Below, in pieces: positions 9,116 to 16,084 of a DNA stretch of 64,000 nucleotides. The notes below the pieces were generated by a model. It searched no databases. It worked only from the letters and a program-made list of their open reading frames with translations, and was not told the DNA's origin. Source of the stretch: Alphaproteobacteria bacterium. GTDB taxonomy: Bacteria > Pseudomonadota > Alphaproteobacteria > CAAGCB01 > CAG-977. Position 1 is the first letter of the stretch. Every line of letters starts with the position of its first letter. Location: NCBI GenBank assembly GCA_900768875.1, contig CAAGEP010000003.1:310001-374000 (forward strand), read 5' to 3'. The position numbers were made by a program, and so were the translations under genes.

Positions 9116-9538
9116 TTAAATGTAATGCAAGCATGTTTCGGGATCTTTTTTCACGTAAGTCAAAAATTTGCGATGAGAATTGATTTCCAAAATATGCCGG
9201 ATAATCCGCTCATCTACGCCGTTTTTGTGCATTTGCTGAACCAAATAAGCGATGGCGTGCTCTTTAAACCATTTGAATTTTTGGTTATTCAAGCCCCAAA
9301 CGTATTCGACAGTCGATAAACAGATGCTTAAATCGCGGGCCAAATGACTGGGGATGCCTTGTTTGAACAGGGCAGAGGCTTTTTCAACAATAAGAAGCTC
9401 CTGCCGATATTCCGTATTAGTATAAAGACTCAATCGGTGTTCCAGTTTTTGAAGTTTCTGCTCAAAATCTTTCAGCTCGAAGCGAAGCGCGAAAAGAGAC
9501 CGTCGAATGTCGGCGGCATCAACATATTTTAAGAACAT
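9116..9538 (-). CDS. Cassette protein A: coiled-coil plus two putative HTH units
   Basis: I do not recognise a named family. The 140-residue protein starts with a heptad-like helical segment (residues 10-36, regular Leu/Phe spacing) and then has two helix-turn-helix-like units: LFKQGIPSHLARDL (about 57-80) and MHKNGVDERIIRHIL (about 103-125). It is the same length (423 nt) as the divergent gene at 9775 and collinear with it: shared M1, F2, D7, I11, L15, L18, L22, D24, the GIP-x-x-(I/L)A motif and the K-x-G motif of the second unit. This suggests ancient paralogues, possibly DNA-binding homo- or heterodimers. No strong RBS precedes the ATG. Its 3' UTR is the left repeat arm. Confidence 0.75.
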   Translation of the reverse strand: MFLKYVDAADIRRSLFALRFELKDFEQKLQKLEHRLSLYTNTEYRQELLIVEKASALFKQGIPSHLARDLSICLSTVEYVWGLNNQKFKWFKEHAIAYLVQQMHKNGVDERIIRHILEINSHRKFLTYVKKDPETCLHYI

Positions 9539-9575
9539 AGCGTTAAAATCATTTCATAACAAACAGTCATACCAA

Positions 9576-9588
9576 GCGACATTGTCGC
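9576..9588. promoter_or_regulatory. Candidate operator palindrome in cassette core
   Basis: GCGACATTGTCGC is a perfect 6-1-6 palindrome between the divergent genes. On the leftward strand it lies between a TTGATT (9591-9596) and a TATGAC/GTATGA (9566-9572), so it could overlap gene A's promoter spacer, which is 18-19 nt. The half-site ATTGTCGCA recurs at 9667-9675. Autoregulation by the HTH proteins is inference. Confidence 0.4.
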
Positions 9589-9666
9589 AAAATCAATGTA
9601 CGAAAAGCTGTTGACAAAGCTTCATAAATTTTCAAAAGCCGAGCTTTTCTGCATCCTTCTATATAA

Positions 9667-9690
9667 ATTGTCGCATAATGTATATTATGT
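9667..9690. promoter_or_regulatory. Second half-site plus CATAAT/ATTATG palindrome
   Basis: A second ATTGTCGCA (9667-9675) overlaps CATAATGTATATTATG (9674-9689), an inverted repeat with a 4-base spacer. It lies about 85 bp before the rightward cassette start and may be an operator or the promoter region for gene B. Confidence 0.35.
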
Positions 9691-9774
9691 GAGAAACGCT
9701 GCAAGAACAACGCGCTACAACAGACTGTAAACCTAATATTTATGGGAAGACCTCCACAAGAAAGGAAAAAAAAC

Positions 9775-10197
9775 ATGTTCATACACGCAAGCGATTCCGA
9801 ACGGATCCAAAAAGAACTTCAACAGCTTTCTTACCAGTTAGCCGATTTGGTTAAACAGGTCGACCACTCGTCAAGAAACATTGTAACGACCAGTCCGCGC
9901 GCAAAACAGACTTTGCCCGCTATGTTTGTTCAAGAAGTCCACAGGCAAATGTCTTTAGGCATTCCGGAAGATATTGCTGTCGATGATGCGCGCGACGCTC
10001 TGGAGATGACCAAAGAAGCCGCTTCTTTCTATTGGGCGCGTGCAAAATCGCACAAAAAAGGTTTGGAACGATACGCCAAAATTTACTGTTGCAAGGTTTT
10101 GTACAAGCGCGGGTTTTCTTTTTCAAAAATCGCAGAAACCTTGAGTTTATCGGATACGACGGTAGGACGTTATATTGAACAGGAGCTTGAAAAATGA
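9775..10197 (+). CDS. Cassette protein B: coiled-coil plus C-terminal HTH
   Basis: I do not recognise a named family. I choose the ATG at 9775 over the one at 9742 because AGAAAGGA lies 9 nt upstream and because it gives 140 residues beginning MF, exactly matching the length and N-terminus of the divergent protein A. Residues 8-30 form a heptad-like helix (I11, L15, L18, L22, L25). A first unit has MSLGIPEDIA (59-68). A convincing HTH follows, LYKRGFSFSKIAETLSLSDTTVGRYI (109-134, split here as LYKRGFSFSKIAETL and SLSDTTVGRYI), resembling sigma region 4/resolvase-type HTHs. A regulatory DNA-binding role is likely. The right repeat arm begins 35 bp after its stop. Confidence 0.78.
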   Translation: MFIHASDSERIQKELQQLSYQLADLVKQVDHSSRNIVTTSPRAKQTLPAMFVQEVHRQMSLGIPEDIAVDDARDALEMTKEAASFYWARAKSHKKGLERYAKIYCCKVLYKRGFSFSKIAETLSLSDTTVGRYIEQELEK

Positions 10198-10231
10198 TTT
10201 GGTTACAATGCATGTTTATCTATATCGGCGA

Positions 10232-10424
10232 CACGCTGCCGTTTTTCGGGAATGTATCCGTTATCGTGATTGGACGATAAAGAGCCCTGCGGGGCTTTTA
10301 TATTTTATCCGATTGTTTTTGTTTGATTTTTCGGGCATTGATGACGCTGTAAAAAGCTGTCGCTAAAGCTTTTCAGCTTTACGGCTTGCGCCGTGTTTGT
10401 CCCCCGAAACGCCCCAAAGGGGCT
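10232..10424. repeat. Right arm of long inverted repeat
   Basis: Inverted copy of 8888-9101. The matched blocks are 10232-10271 (40 of 40), 10278-10320 and 10376-10424 (48 of 49). Because each arm has the same orientation relative to its gene, both cassette mRNAs would carry the same-sense 3' UTR. This arm, with the hairpin that follows, occupies most of the 402 bp gap between gene B and the cyclophilin gene. Confidence 0.92.
10278..10300 (+). terminator. Terminator-like hairpin in right arm
   Basis: AGAGCCC TGC GGGGCTTT stem followed by TATATTTTATCC, the counterpart of the left-arm hairpin and suitably placed to end the gene B transcript. Confidence 0.6.
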
Positions 10425-10437
10425 TGTCTTGGTTTGC

Positions 10438-10526
10438 TCAAGGGTAAATGAACAAAAAGAGGTTTCCCCAATCTTCGGGCTTCGCCCTGCAGACCGGGTG
10501 ATTCCCCTCCTCTTTTTGCCCTTGAC
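10438..10526. other. Large nested hairpin beyond the right arm
   Basis: The ends CAAGGG...AAAAAGAGG (10439-10464) and CCTCTTTTTGCCCTTG (10509-10524) are complementary. An inner AATC/GATT pair and the mini-hairpin GGGCTTCGCCC lie within. It has no counterpart left of the left arm. It may be a structured RNA, a terminator or a genome-specific palindromic repeat; I cannot tell which. Confidence 0.5.
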
Positions 10527-10573
10527 AAATCACTTTTCTCATTCGCCGAAGCCATTTCTCTCTATGGATTGCA

Positions 10574-10608
10574 AGCAAAAAAAAGCCCCGCTTTTAAAGC
10601 TAGGCTTT
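10574..10608 (-). terminator. Terminator overlapping the cyclophilin stop codon
   Basis: On the leftward strand AAAGCCTAGCTTT pairs with AAAGCGGGGCTTT and is followed by T8. The TAG stop of the cyclophilin gene lies inside the upstream stem. Confidence 0.75.
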
Positions 10609-11064
10609 CAATTTCATTGAAATGATTTTGTCGGGATCTTTGACCATGCCGTTATTGCCCGATCCTTTTTTGATGTTATCGACAAATTCCATTCCCTTGA
10701 CGACTTTTCCCCAGACGGTATACTGTCCGTCCAGCCACGGGCAAGTATCAAAGCAGATGAAAAACTGGCTGTCCGCGCTGTGAATATCCATTGCGCGCGC
10801 CATTGAACAAGTCCCGCGAACATGCGGTTCTTTTGAAAACTCGGCACGCAGCAACATACCGCTGCCGCCGCATCCATCACCGTCAGGATCGCCCGTTTGC
10901 GCCATAAAACCGCCGATTACGCGGTGAAAAGTCAACCCGTCGTAAAATCCCTGTTTAACCAGTTCTTTGATACGGGCGACATGTTTAGGCGCCAAATCGG
11001 GACGCAGTTCGATTTCGACCGTGCCGTCCTTTAATTCCAACAGTAAAATTTCTTTATCGCTCAT
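10600..11064 (-). CDS. ppiB: Cyclophilin-type peptidyl-prolyl isomerase
   Basis: Cis-trans prolyl isomerase assisting protein folding. The 154 residues contain FHRVIGGFMAQTGDP (about 46-60, catalytic Arg in FHRV), the SADSQFFI segment and LDGQYTVWGKVV with the conserved Trp, all diagnostic of cyclophilins. No signal peptide, so cytoplasmic. It overlaps coaD by 4 bp and ends the ssb-gyrA-coaD-ppi run. In related genomes queA/tgt often follow; here the palindromic cassette does. Confidence 0.93.
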   Translation of the reverse strand: MSDKEILLLELKDGTVEIELRPDLAPKHVARIKELVKQGFYDGLTFHRVIGGFMAQTGDPDGDGCGGSGMLLRAEFSKEPHVRGTCSMARAMDIHSADSQFFICFDTCPWLDGQYTVWGKVVKGMEFVDNIKKGSGNNGMVKDPDKIISMKLKA

Positions 11065-11573
11065 TTGATTTCCCCCAGCTCTTTAAAGCGCGTAATCAGT
11101 TTTTCGGCTACGGCGGGCGTGACAAAAGTCGATATGTCGCCGCCCAGCTTGCAGATTTCCTTGACAAAGACGGACGAAACGAACTGATGTTTTTCGGACG
11201 CCATCAAAAACACGGTTTCGATGTCTTCCTCCAACCGTCTGTTCATTACGCACATCTTGAATTCGTATTCAAAGTCGGACACGGCGCGCAACCCGCGGAA
11301 AATGACCTGCGCGTTGTTTTCTTTGGCAAAATTGACCAGCAAGGTGTCAACCAAAGGCTTGACTTCGATTGAGCTTTTGTGGGCGAACTTCTGCACTTCG
11401 GCTTTGGTCATTTCGATACGGTCTTCCACGGAAAACAACGAATTTTTCTGTTCGTTGACCGCAACGCCAATAATCAGGCGGTCGACCAGACCGGCAGCCC
11501 GATCGACCAAGTTCAAGTGTCCGTACGTTATCGGGTCGAACGTCCCCGGATAAACGCCAATCCGCTCTTTCAT
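11061..11573 (-). CDS. coaD: Pantetheine-phosphate adenylyltransferase
   Basis: Penultimate step of coenzyme A synthesis: transfers AMP from ATP to 4'-phosphopantetheine. The 170 residues begin with GTFDPITYGHLNLVDRA, containing the T/HxGH nucleotidyltransferase motif (His18 region), and carry FRGLRAVSDFEYEFKM and VSSVFVKEI, which correspond to the family GLR and ISSS-x-VKE motifs. Overlaps gyrA by 4 bp (ATGA) and the cyclophilin gene by 4 bp. Confidence 0.96.
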   Translation of the reverse strand: MKERIGVYPGTFDPITYGHLNLVDRAAGLVDRLIIGVAVNEQKNSLFSVEDRIEMTKAEVQKFAHKSSIEVKPLVDTLLVNFAKENNAQVIFRGLRAVSDFEYEFKMCVMNRRLEEDIETVFLMASEKHQFVSSVFVKEICKLGGDISTFVTPAVAEKLITRFKELGEIK

Positions 11574-14317
11574 TCCGCGTCTCCAGCGACAGAGTCCGCA
11601 TTTTCAGAAACGGGAGCTTCTTCCCCCGACTCTTCGGCGTTTTCGATATCCTCGTCGTCATAATCTTCGATGCAAGTCGCGGAAACGACGTGTTCGGCGT
11701 CGTTCAAACGGAACATGATAACGCCCATTGTGTTGCGGCCGGCGATGCGGATATCCTTGACGGGCATGCGGATAAGCTTGCCCGCGTCGGTCACCAGCAT
11801 CACATGCGCCGCATCCGTTACAGGGAACGACGCGACAACCGAATCTTTGCGCTTTGTCGTGTCAATGCTGGTAACGCCCTGCCCGCCGCGTCCCGTAATA
11901 CGGTATTCGTAAGCGGAAGTACGCTTGCCGTAACCGCTGTCGGTGACGGTCAGCACAAACTCCTCGTCCGCTTGCATCCGAGCGAATTCCTCATCGGACA
12001 AAACAACGTTTGTCACCGTTTCGGTTTCGTCGGACACTTCGTCCGTTTCTCGGTTCAACGCGCGCGCCATTTTCAAATAAGCGGCGCGTTTTTCCATATC
12101 GGCATCCGTATGGCGCAATACGGACATTGAAATCACTTCGTCGCCGGCAAACAATCGAATGCCGCGAACGCCCGTGGATGTTCTGCCCGAAAATACGCGG
12201 ACGTCGGAAACGGGGAAGCGAATGGCTTTTCCGCCCTTTGCCGCCAACAAAATGTCTTGGTCGTCGGTGCAAATTTTCACATCAATCAAAGTATCGCCCT
12301 CGTCCAGCTTCATCGCGATTTTGCCGTTGGCTTTCACGTCGATAAAGTCGGCAAGCTTGTTGCGGCGCACGCCGCCCGATCGAGTGGCGAACATCACGTC
12401 CAGATTTTCGGCTTCCTTTTCGTCTTCGGGCAGCCGCATAATCGTCGTAATCCTCTCGTCCTGCTTCAAAGGCAACAAGTTAATCAAAGCCTTGCCCGTC
12501 GACTGGGGCGAACCGACCGGCAGACGGTAGACTTTCATCTTGTACACCAGCCCCGCGTTCGAGAAAAACAGCATCGGCGCGTGCGTGCTGGCGACGAACA
12601 AGTTTGTGATATAGTCTTCTTCGTGCGTATTCATGCCCGTGCGTCCTTTGCCGCCGCGTTTCTGCGCGCGGTAAGCCGACAGCGGAACGCGTTTGATATA
12701 GCCCGTGTTGGTCACGGTTACAACCATATCTTCGCGCTGAATCAAATCTTCGATATCGTGTTCGAATTCGGCGTCTTCAATTGTCGTGCGGCGCGGTGTC
12801 GCAAATTCGGTTTTGACGGCAACGAATTCGTCGCGCATAATGCCGTACAGCTTTTCACGCGAAGCCAAAATCGACAGCAATTCTTTGATTTCGCCGCCCA
12901 ATTCAATCAATTCGTTGTGAATTTTTTCGCGTTCCAATCCCGTCAAGCGGTGCAAACGCAAATCCAAAATCGCATCGGCTTGTTTTTCCGACAGTTTGCA
13001 CATGCCGTCAACCGCTTCGTATTCGGGATCGTCAATCAAATCAATCAGCGGCACGATGTCTCGCGCATCCCAAGTCCGCCCCATCAACCCCGCTTTCGCT
13101 TCGGGTCTGTTCGGCGCTTTGCGGATAAGCTCGATAACGGGGTCAAGGTTTTCGACCGCAATCGCCAAGCCAACCAACAAATGAGCACGGTCGCGCGCTT
13201 TGCCAAGGTCGTAAATCGTGCGGCGGCGAATGACTTCTTCGCGGAATTCGACAAACGCGGAAATCATGTCGCGCAAGTTCATCAGCTGTGGACGCCCGCC
13301 GTTCAGCGCAATCATATTTGCGCCGAAGTTCGTTTGCAAAGCCGTGTACTTGAACAGCTGGTTCAGCACGATTTCGGGGTGGTGTTCGCGCTTGATTTCA
13401 ATCACGACGCGGATACCCTGCCTGTCGGATTCGTCGCGGATGTCGGCAATGCCTTCGATGGTTTTGTCACGCACCAGCTCGGCAATGCGGGAAATCATCG
13501 CGGCTTTGTTGACCTGATACGGAATTTCGGTAACGATAATCGCCCAGCGGTCTTTGCGGATTTCTTCAATCTGCGTTCTGGCGCGCATGATAATGGAGCC
13601 GCGTCCCGTCAATTCGGTCGAACGCGAACCGGAACGCCCCAAAATCAAGCCCCCCGTCGGAAAATCGGGTCCCGGAACGATGTCAATCAGTTCTTCCGAA
13701 GTGATTTCGGGATTGTCGACGTAAGCGACGGCGGCGTCAATCACTTCGCCCAAGTTGTGAGGCGGAATATTGGTCGCCATACCGACGGCGATGCCGCCCG
13801 CCCCGTTGACCAGAATGTTCGGGAAACGCGCGGGCAGAACGGACGGTTCCAAGACCGTTTCGTCATAGTTCGGAACAAAGTTGACGGTTTCCTTGTCAAT
13901 ATCGTCCAGCAAAACGTGAGCGGCAAGCCCCAATCGGGCTTCCGTATAACGCATGGCGGCGGCGGAATCGCCGTCGATGGAACCGAAGTTGCCTTGCGAC
14001 GAAATCAGCGGCACGCGCATGGAGAAATCCTGCGCCATACGCACCATGGCTTCGTAAATAGCGGCGTCGCCGTGCGGGTGGTACTTACCCATCACATCCC
14101 CGACGATGCGGGCGGATTTACGGAACGGTTTGCCGTAATCGTAGCCGCCTTCGTGCATGGCGTACAAAATGCGGCGGTGAACGGGTTTCAAGCCGTCGCG
14201 CACATCAGGCAAAGCGCGTGAAACGATAACGCTCATCGCGTAAGCCAGATAAGAACTTTTCATTTCCTCTTCGATACCGATGGGGGATATCGAATTTTCT
14301 TTTACGGTATTTTCCAC
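11570..14317 (-). CDS. gyrA: DNA gyrase subunit A
   Basis: Breakage-reunion subunit of the type II topoisomerase that introduces negative supercoils. At 915 residues it is full length. The active-site Tyr is Tyr124 (AAMRYTEARL) and the GyrA box QKRGGKG is present (about residue 560), followed by the C-terminal beta-pinwheel and an acidic tail. In the quinolone-resistance region the sequence is HGDAAIYE: Ala85 and Glu89 replace the Ser83 and Asp87 of E. coli. The reading frame is intact. It lies 37 bp downstream of ssb and overlaps coaD. Confidence 0.97.
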   Translation of the reverse strand: MENTVKENSISPIGIEEEMKSSYLAYAMSVIVSRALPDVRDGLKPVHRRILYAMHEGGYDYGKPFRKSARIVGDVMGKYHPHGDAAIYEAMVRMAQDFSMRVPLISSQGNFGSIDGDSAAAMRYTEARLGLAAHVLLDDIDKETVNFVPNYDETVLEPSVLPARFPNILVNGAGGIAVGMATNIPPHNLGEVIDAAVAYVDNPEITSEELIDIVPGPDFPTGGLILGRSGSRSTELTGRGSIIMRARTQIEEIRKDRWAIIVTEIPYQVNKAAMISRIAELVRDKTIEGIADIRDESDRQGIRVVIEIKREHHPEIVLNQLFKYTALQTNFGANMIALNGGRPQLMNLRDMISAFVEFREEVIRRRTIYDLGKARDRAHLLVGLAIAVENLDPVIELIRKAPNRPEAKAGLMGRTWDARDIVPLIDLIDDPEYEAVDGMCKLSEKQADAILDLRLHRLTGLEREKIHNELIELGGEIKELLSILASREKLYGIMRDEFVAVKTEFATPRRTTIEDAEFEHDIEDLIQREDMVVTVTNTGYIKRVPLSAYRAQKRGGKGRTGMNTHEEDYITNLFVASTHAPMLFFSNAGLVYKMKVYRLPVGSPQSTGKALINLLPLKQDERITTIMRLPEDEKEAENLDVMFATRSGGVRRNKLADFIDVKANGKIAMKLDEGDTLIDVKICTDDQDILLAAKGGKAIRFPVSDVRVFSGRTSTGVRGIRLFAGDEVISMSVLRHTDADMEKRAAYLKMARALNRETDEVSDETETVTNVVLSDEEFARMQADEEFVLTVTDSGYGKRTSAYEYRITGRGGQGVTSIDTTKRKDSVVASFPVTDAAHVMLVTDAGKLIRMPVKDIRIAGRNTMGVIMFRLNDAEHVVSATCIEDYDDEDIENAEESGEEAPVSENADSVAGDAE

Positions 14318-14354
14318 GATTTACACCATTTCAACAGTTAAACGGAGGTCGTTT

Positions 14355-14831
14355 TCAGAACGGGATTTCGTCATCGAAACCGCCCGCGGCAGGCGCGGCG
14401 GCGGGCTTGGAATCCCAGCCTGCGGCGGCGGGCGCGTCAAAGGACGGAGCAAATCCGCCGTCCGAAGCACCACCCGCGTTGCGGCTGTCCAGCAAAGTCA
14501 TTTCACCGCGGAAAGCGCCCAGAACGACTTCGGTCGTGTATCTTTCCTGTCCCGCGTTGTCCGTCCATTTGCGGGTCTGCAAAGCCCCTTCGACATACAG
14601 CTTGGAGCCTTTTTTGACGTAGCGTTCTGCAATATCCGCCAAACCCTGATTGAAAATCACGATGCGGTGCCATTCGGTTTTTTCCTGTTTTGCGCCGCTG
14701 TTTTTGTCTTTCCAAGTGTCGGACGTGGCAAGCGTCAGATTGACGATTTTGCGTCCGTCAGCGGATTGGCGCACTTCGGGGTCTTTGCCGACATTGCCGA
14801 TTAAGATGACTTTGTTTACACTTCCTGCCAT
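14355..14831 (-). CDS. ssb: Single-stranded DNA-binding protein
   Basis: Coats ssDNA in replication and repair. I place the start at 14831 (MAGSVNKVILIGNVGKDPE), with AGGAA upstream; the 15 extra in-frame codons do not look like SSB. The OB-fold covers about residues 1-110, a Gly/Ala/Pro-rich linker follows and the C-terminus is the conserved acidic tip DDEIPF that binds partner proteins. 158 aa, normal length. First gene of the ssb-gyrA-coaD-ppi run. Confidence 0.96.
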   Translation of the reverse strand: MAGSVNKVILIGNVGKDPEVRQSADGRKIVNLTLATSDTWKDKNSGAKQEKTEWHRIVIFNQGLADIAERYVKKGSKLYVEGALQTRKWTDNAGQERYTTEVVLGAFRGEMTLLDSRNAGGASDGGFAPSFDAPAAAGWDSKPAAAPAAGGFDDEIPF

Positions 14832-14924
14832 AATGAATATTCCTGTTAAAGATATTAAAGTTACCTGTTTGTACACCGAACGGGCAAAAAAAGAAAGCTT
14901 TTCTTTTCCGAAATATGAAAAATG

Positions 14925-15950
14925 TTATTTTTCAATCAGTTCAAATCCGGACTTAATCTGATTTCCTACCCATTTGAAAAACTGCCCCGGCAGAGCGTTT
15001 TTCATAGTGCCGTCCGCATCGAATTCCAACGTTCCCAGCACGGTTTTAAATTTTTTTCCGCTGAAATTGCGGTTTTGCGGCTGTTTTAAAAAGATTTGCG
15101 CAGCTGCAAAAGCGGCTACGGACGCATCCCCTGCAGGCTTGTCCTCAAACCGCAGATCTGCGATAACAGACGCCGCATCCAGCGAAAAACGCGGACTTTG
15201 AGCGGAATAAAAGTAAATCCCCTCTTTCATACTGCCGATTTTGGCGCTGAAAGTCGATGTCCCCAAGACCCCTGTTCCGACAATCGGCTGCTTCAATCCG
15301 GCTTCTCTGATTCTGGAAACCAGACGCACGGCGTTGGAAACGTCTGCGGATGAAACGATAATCAAATTATAATTTGAATCAGTATATTGCGATAAATTGT
15401 TGATATTTTCGTTTAACTTGTTCGGCGGGACGGCAACCTCTGTGAAGCGGTCTGAGGACAATCCGCGGCGCAATTTTTTCAACAACTCGTCCGCCCTGCC
15501 CGTCATGTCGTTTGCCAACAAAAAGCGTTTGCCGTCCAATTCGCTCAATGCCTTGACAAAACCGTCGCGCATCCGCACATCGTCGGGTGTCAGCTTCACC
15601 AACCCATTCGCGTTTTCGGGAATCGTTCCGCCCAACAGGAACACAGGAAATTCCGGCATACGTTCAATCGCCGGCGGTTCGTCGCACGAATATCCCAAAG
15701 CAAAATCCGGTGACATTTGCAGAACCTTGCCGAATAACGCCCTGCCCCCGTACGGTTCGCAGCGTTCTTCAAAATAAGAGATTTTCAAAGTATGCCCCTT
15801 TTCGGAGAAAGCCTTACTCAATCCCGATGCAATTTCATCGGTCAAAGCCGGCTTGTCCGCAGGCACGACGACGGCGGCTGAAAAAGTCGCGGCTTCCGCG
15901 TTGAAAGCCGCTAAAATCGAAGCGGTCAAAAGCAATCTGTTTTTCATCAT
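14925..15950 (-). CDS. Periplasmic binding protein (Leu/Ile/Val-type fold)
   Basis: Type 1 periplasmic ligand-binding fold, as in branched-chain amino-acid ABC transporters. A signal peptide covers about residues 1-20 (ends AEA). The pattern of alternating Rossmann-like segments, IVGTGVLGTSTF and GIYFYSAQSP resembles LivJ-type proteins. No permease or ATPase genes are adjacent, so it is an orphan; the ligand cannot be predicted. It could also be a lipoprotein-independent sensor subunit. Two adjacent ATG codons make the exact start ambiguous by one codon. Confidence 0.65.
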   Translation of the reverse strand: MMKNRLLLTASILAAFNAEAATFSAAVVVPADKPALTDEIASGLSKAFSEKGHTLKISYFEERCEPYGGRALFGKVLQMSPDFALGYSCDEPPAIERMPEFPVFLLGGTIPENANGLVKLTPDDVRMRDGFVKALSELDGKRFLLANDMTGRADELLKKLRRGLSSDRFTEVAVPPNKLNENINNLSQYTDSNYNLIIVSSADVSNAVRLVSRIREAGLKQPIVGTGVLGTSTFSAKIGSMKEGIYFYSAQSPRFSLDAASVIADLRFEDKPAGDASVAAFAAAQIFLKQPQNRNFSGKKFKTVLGTLEFDADGTMKNALPGQFFKWVGNQIKSGFELIEK

Positions 15951-16014
15951 TTTCTTATAGCAAATTCAGCACGGATTTTAAACGAAAAAACGTCGTCGGA
16001 ATATCAAATTCGCC

Positions 16015-16044
16015 TTGACTTTATATCTATGAATGCTCCATATT
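16015..16044 (+). promoter_or_regulatory. Possible promoter of acyl-CoA synthetase gene
   Basis: TTGACT and CATATT with an 18-base spacer, about 40 bp before the RBS AAAGGA and the ATG at 16085. Confidence 0.35.
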
Positions 16045-16084
16045 GTCGCCCAGTTGTTTACATTGCTTTCAGAAAGGAAAAATA

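Noticed and set aside
9742..9774. Earlier ATG for cassette protein B (adds GRPPQERKKN)
   Set aside because: RBS AGAAAGGA lies between the two ATGs, and the later start gives the same length and first residues as protein A.
10278..10300. tRNA or riboswitch in the repeat arms
   Set aside because: Hairpins do not form a cloverleaf and no T-loop consensus is present.
8888..10424. Insertion sequence with a transposase
   Set aside because: Long inverted repeats are present but neither gene has a DDE, HUH or serine/tyrosine recombinase motif, so I do not call a transposon.
12257..14221. 654-codon open frame opposite gyrA (and long frames opposite the acyl-CoA synthetase and mfd)
   Set aside because: They are mirror frames of strongly identified genes with repetitive Arg/Phe/His-rich composition and no domain; codon bias of the true strand creates them.
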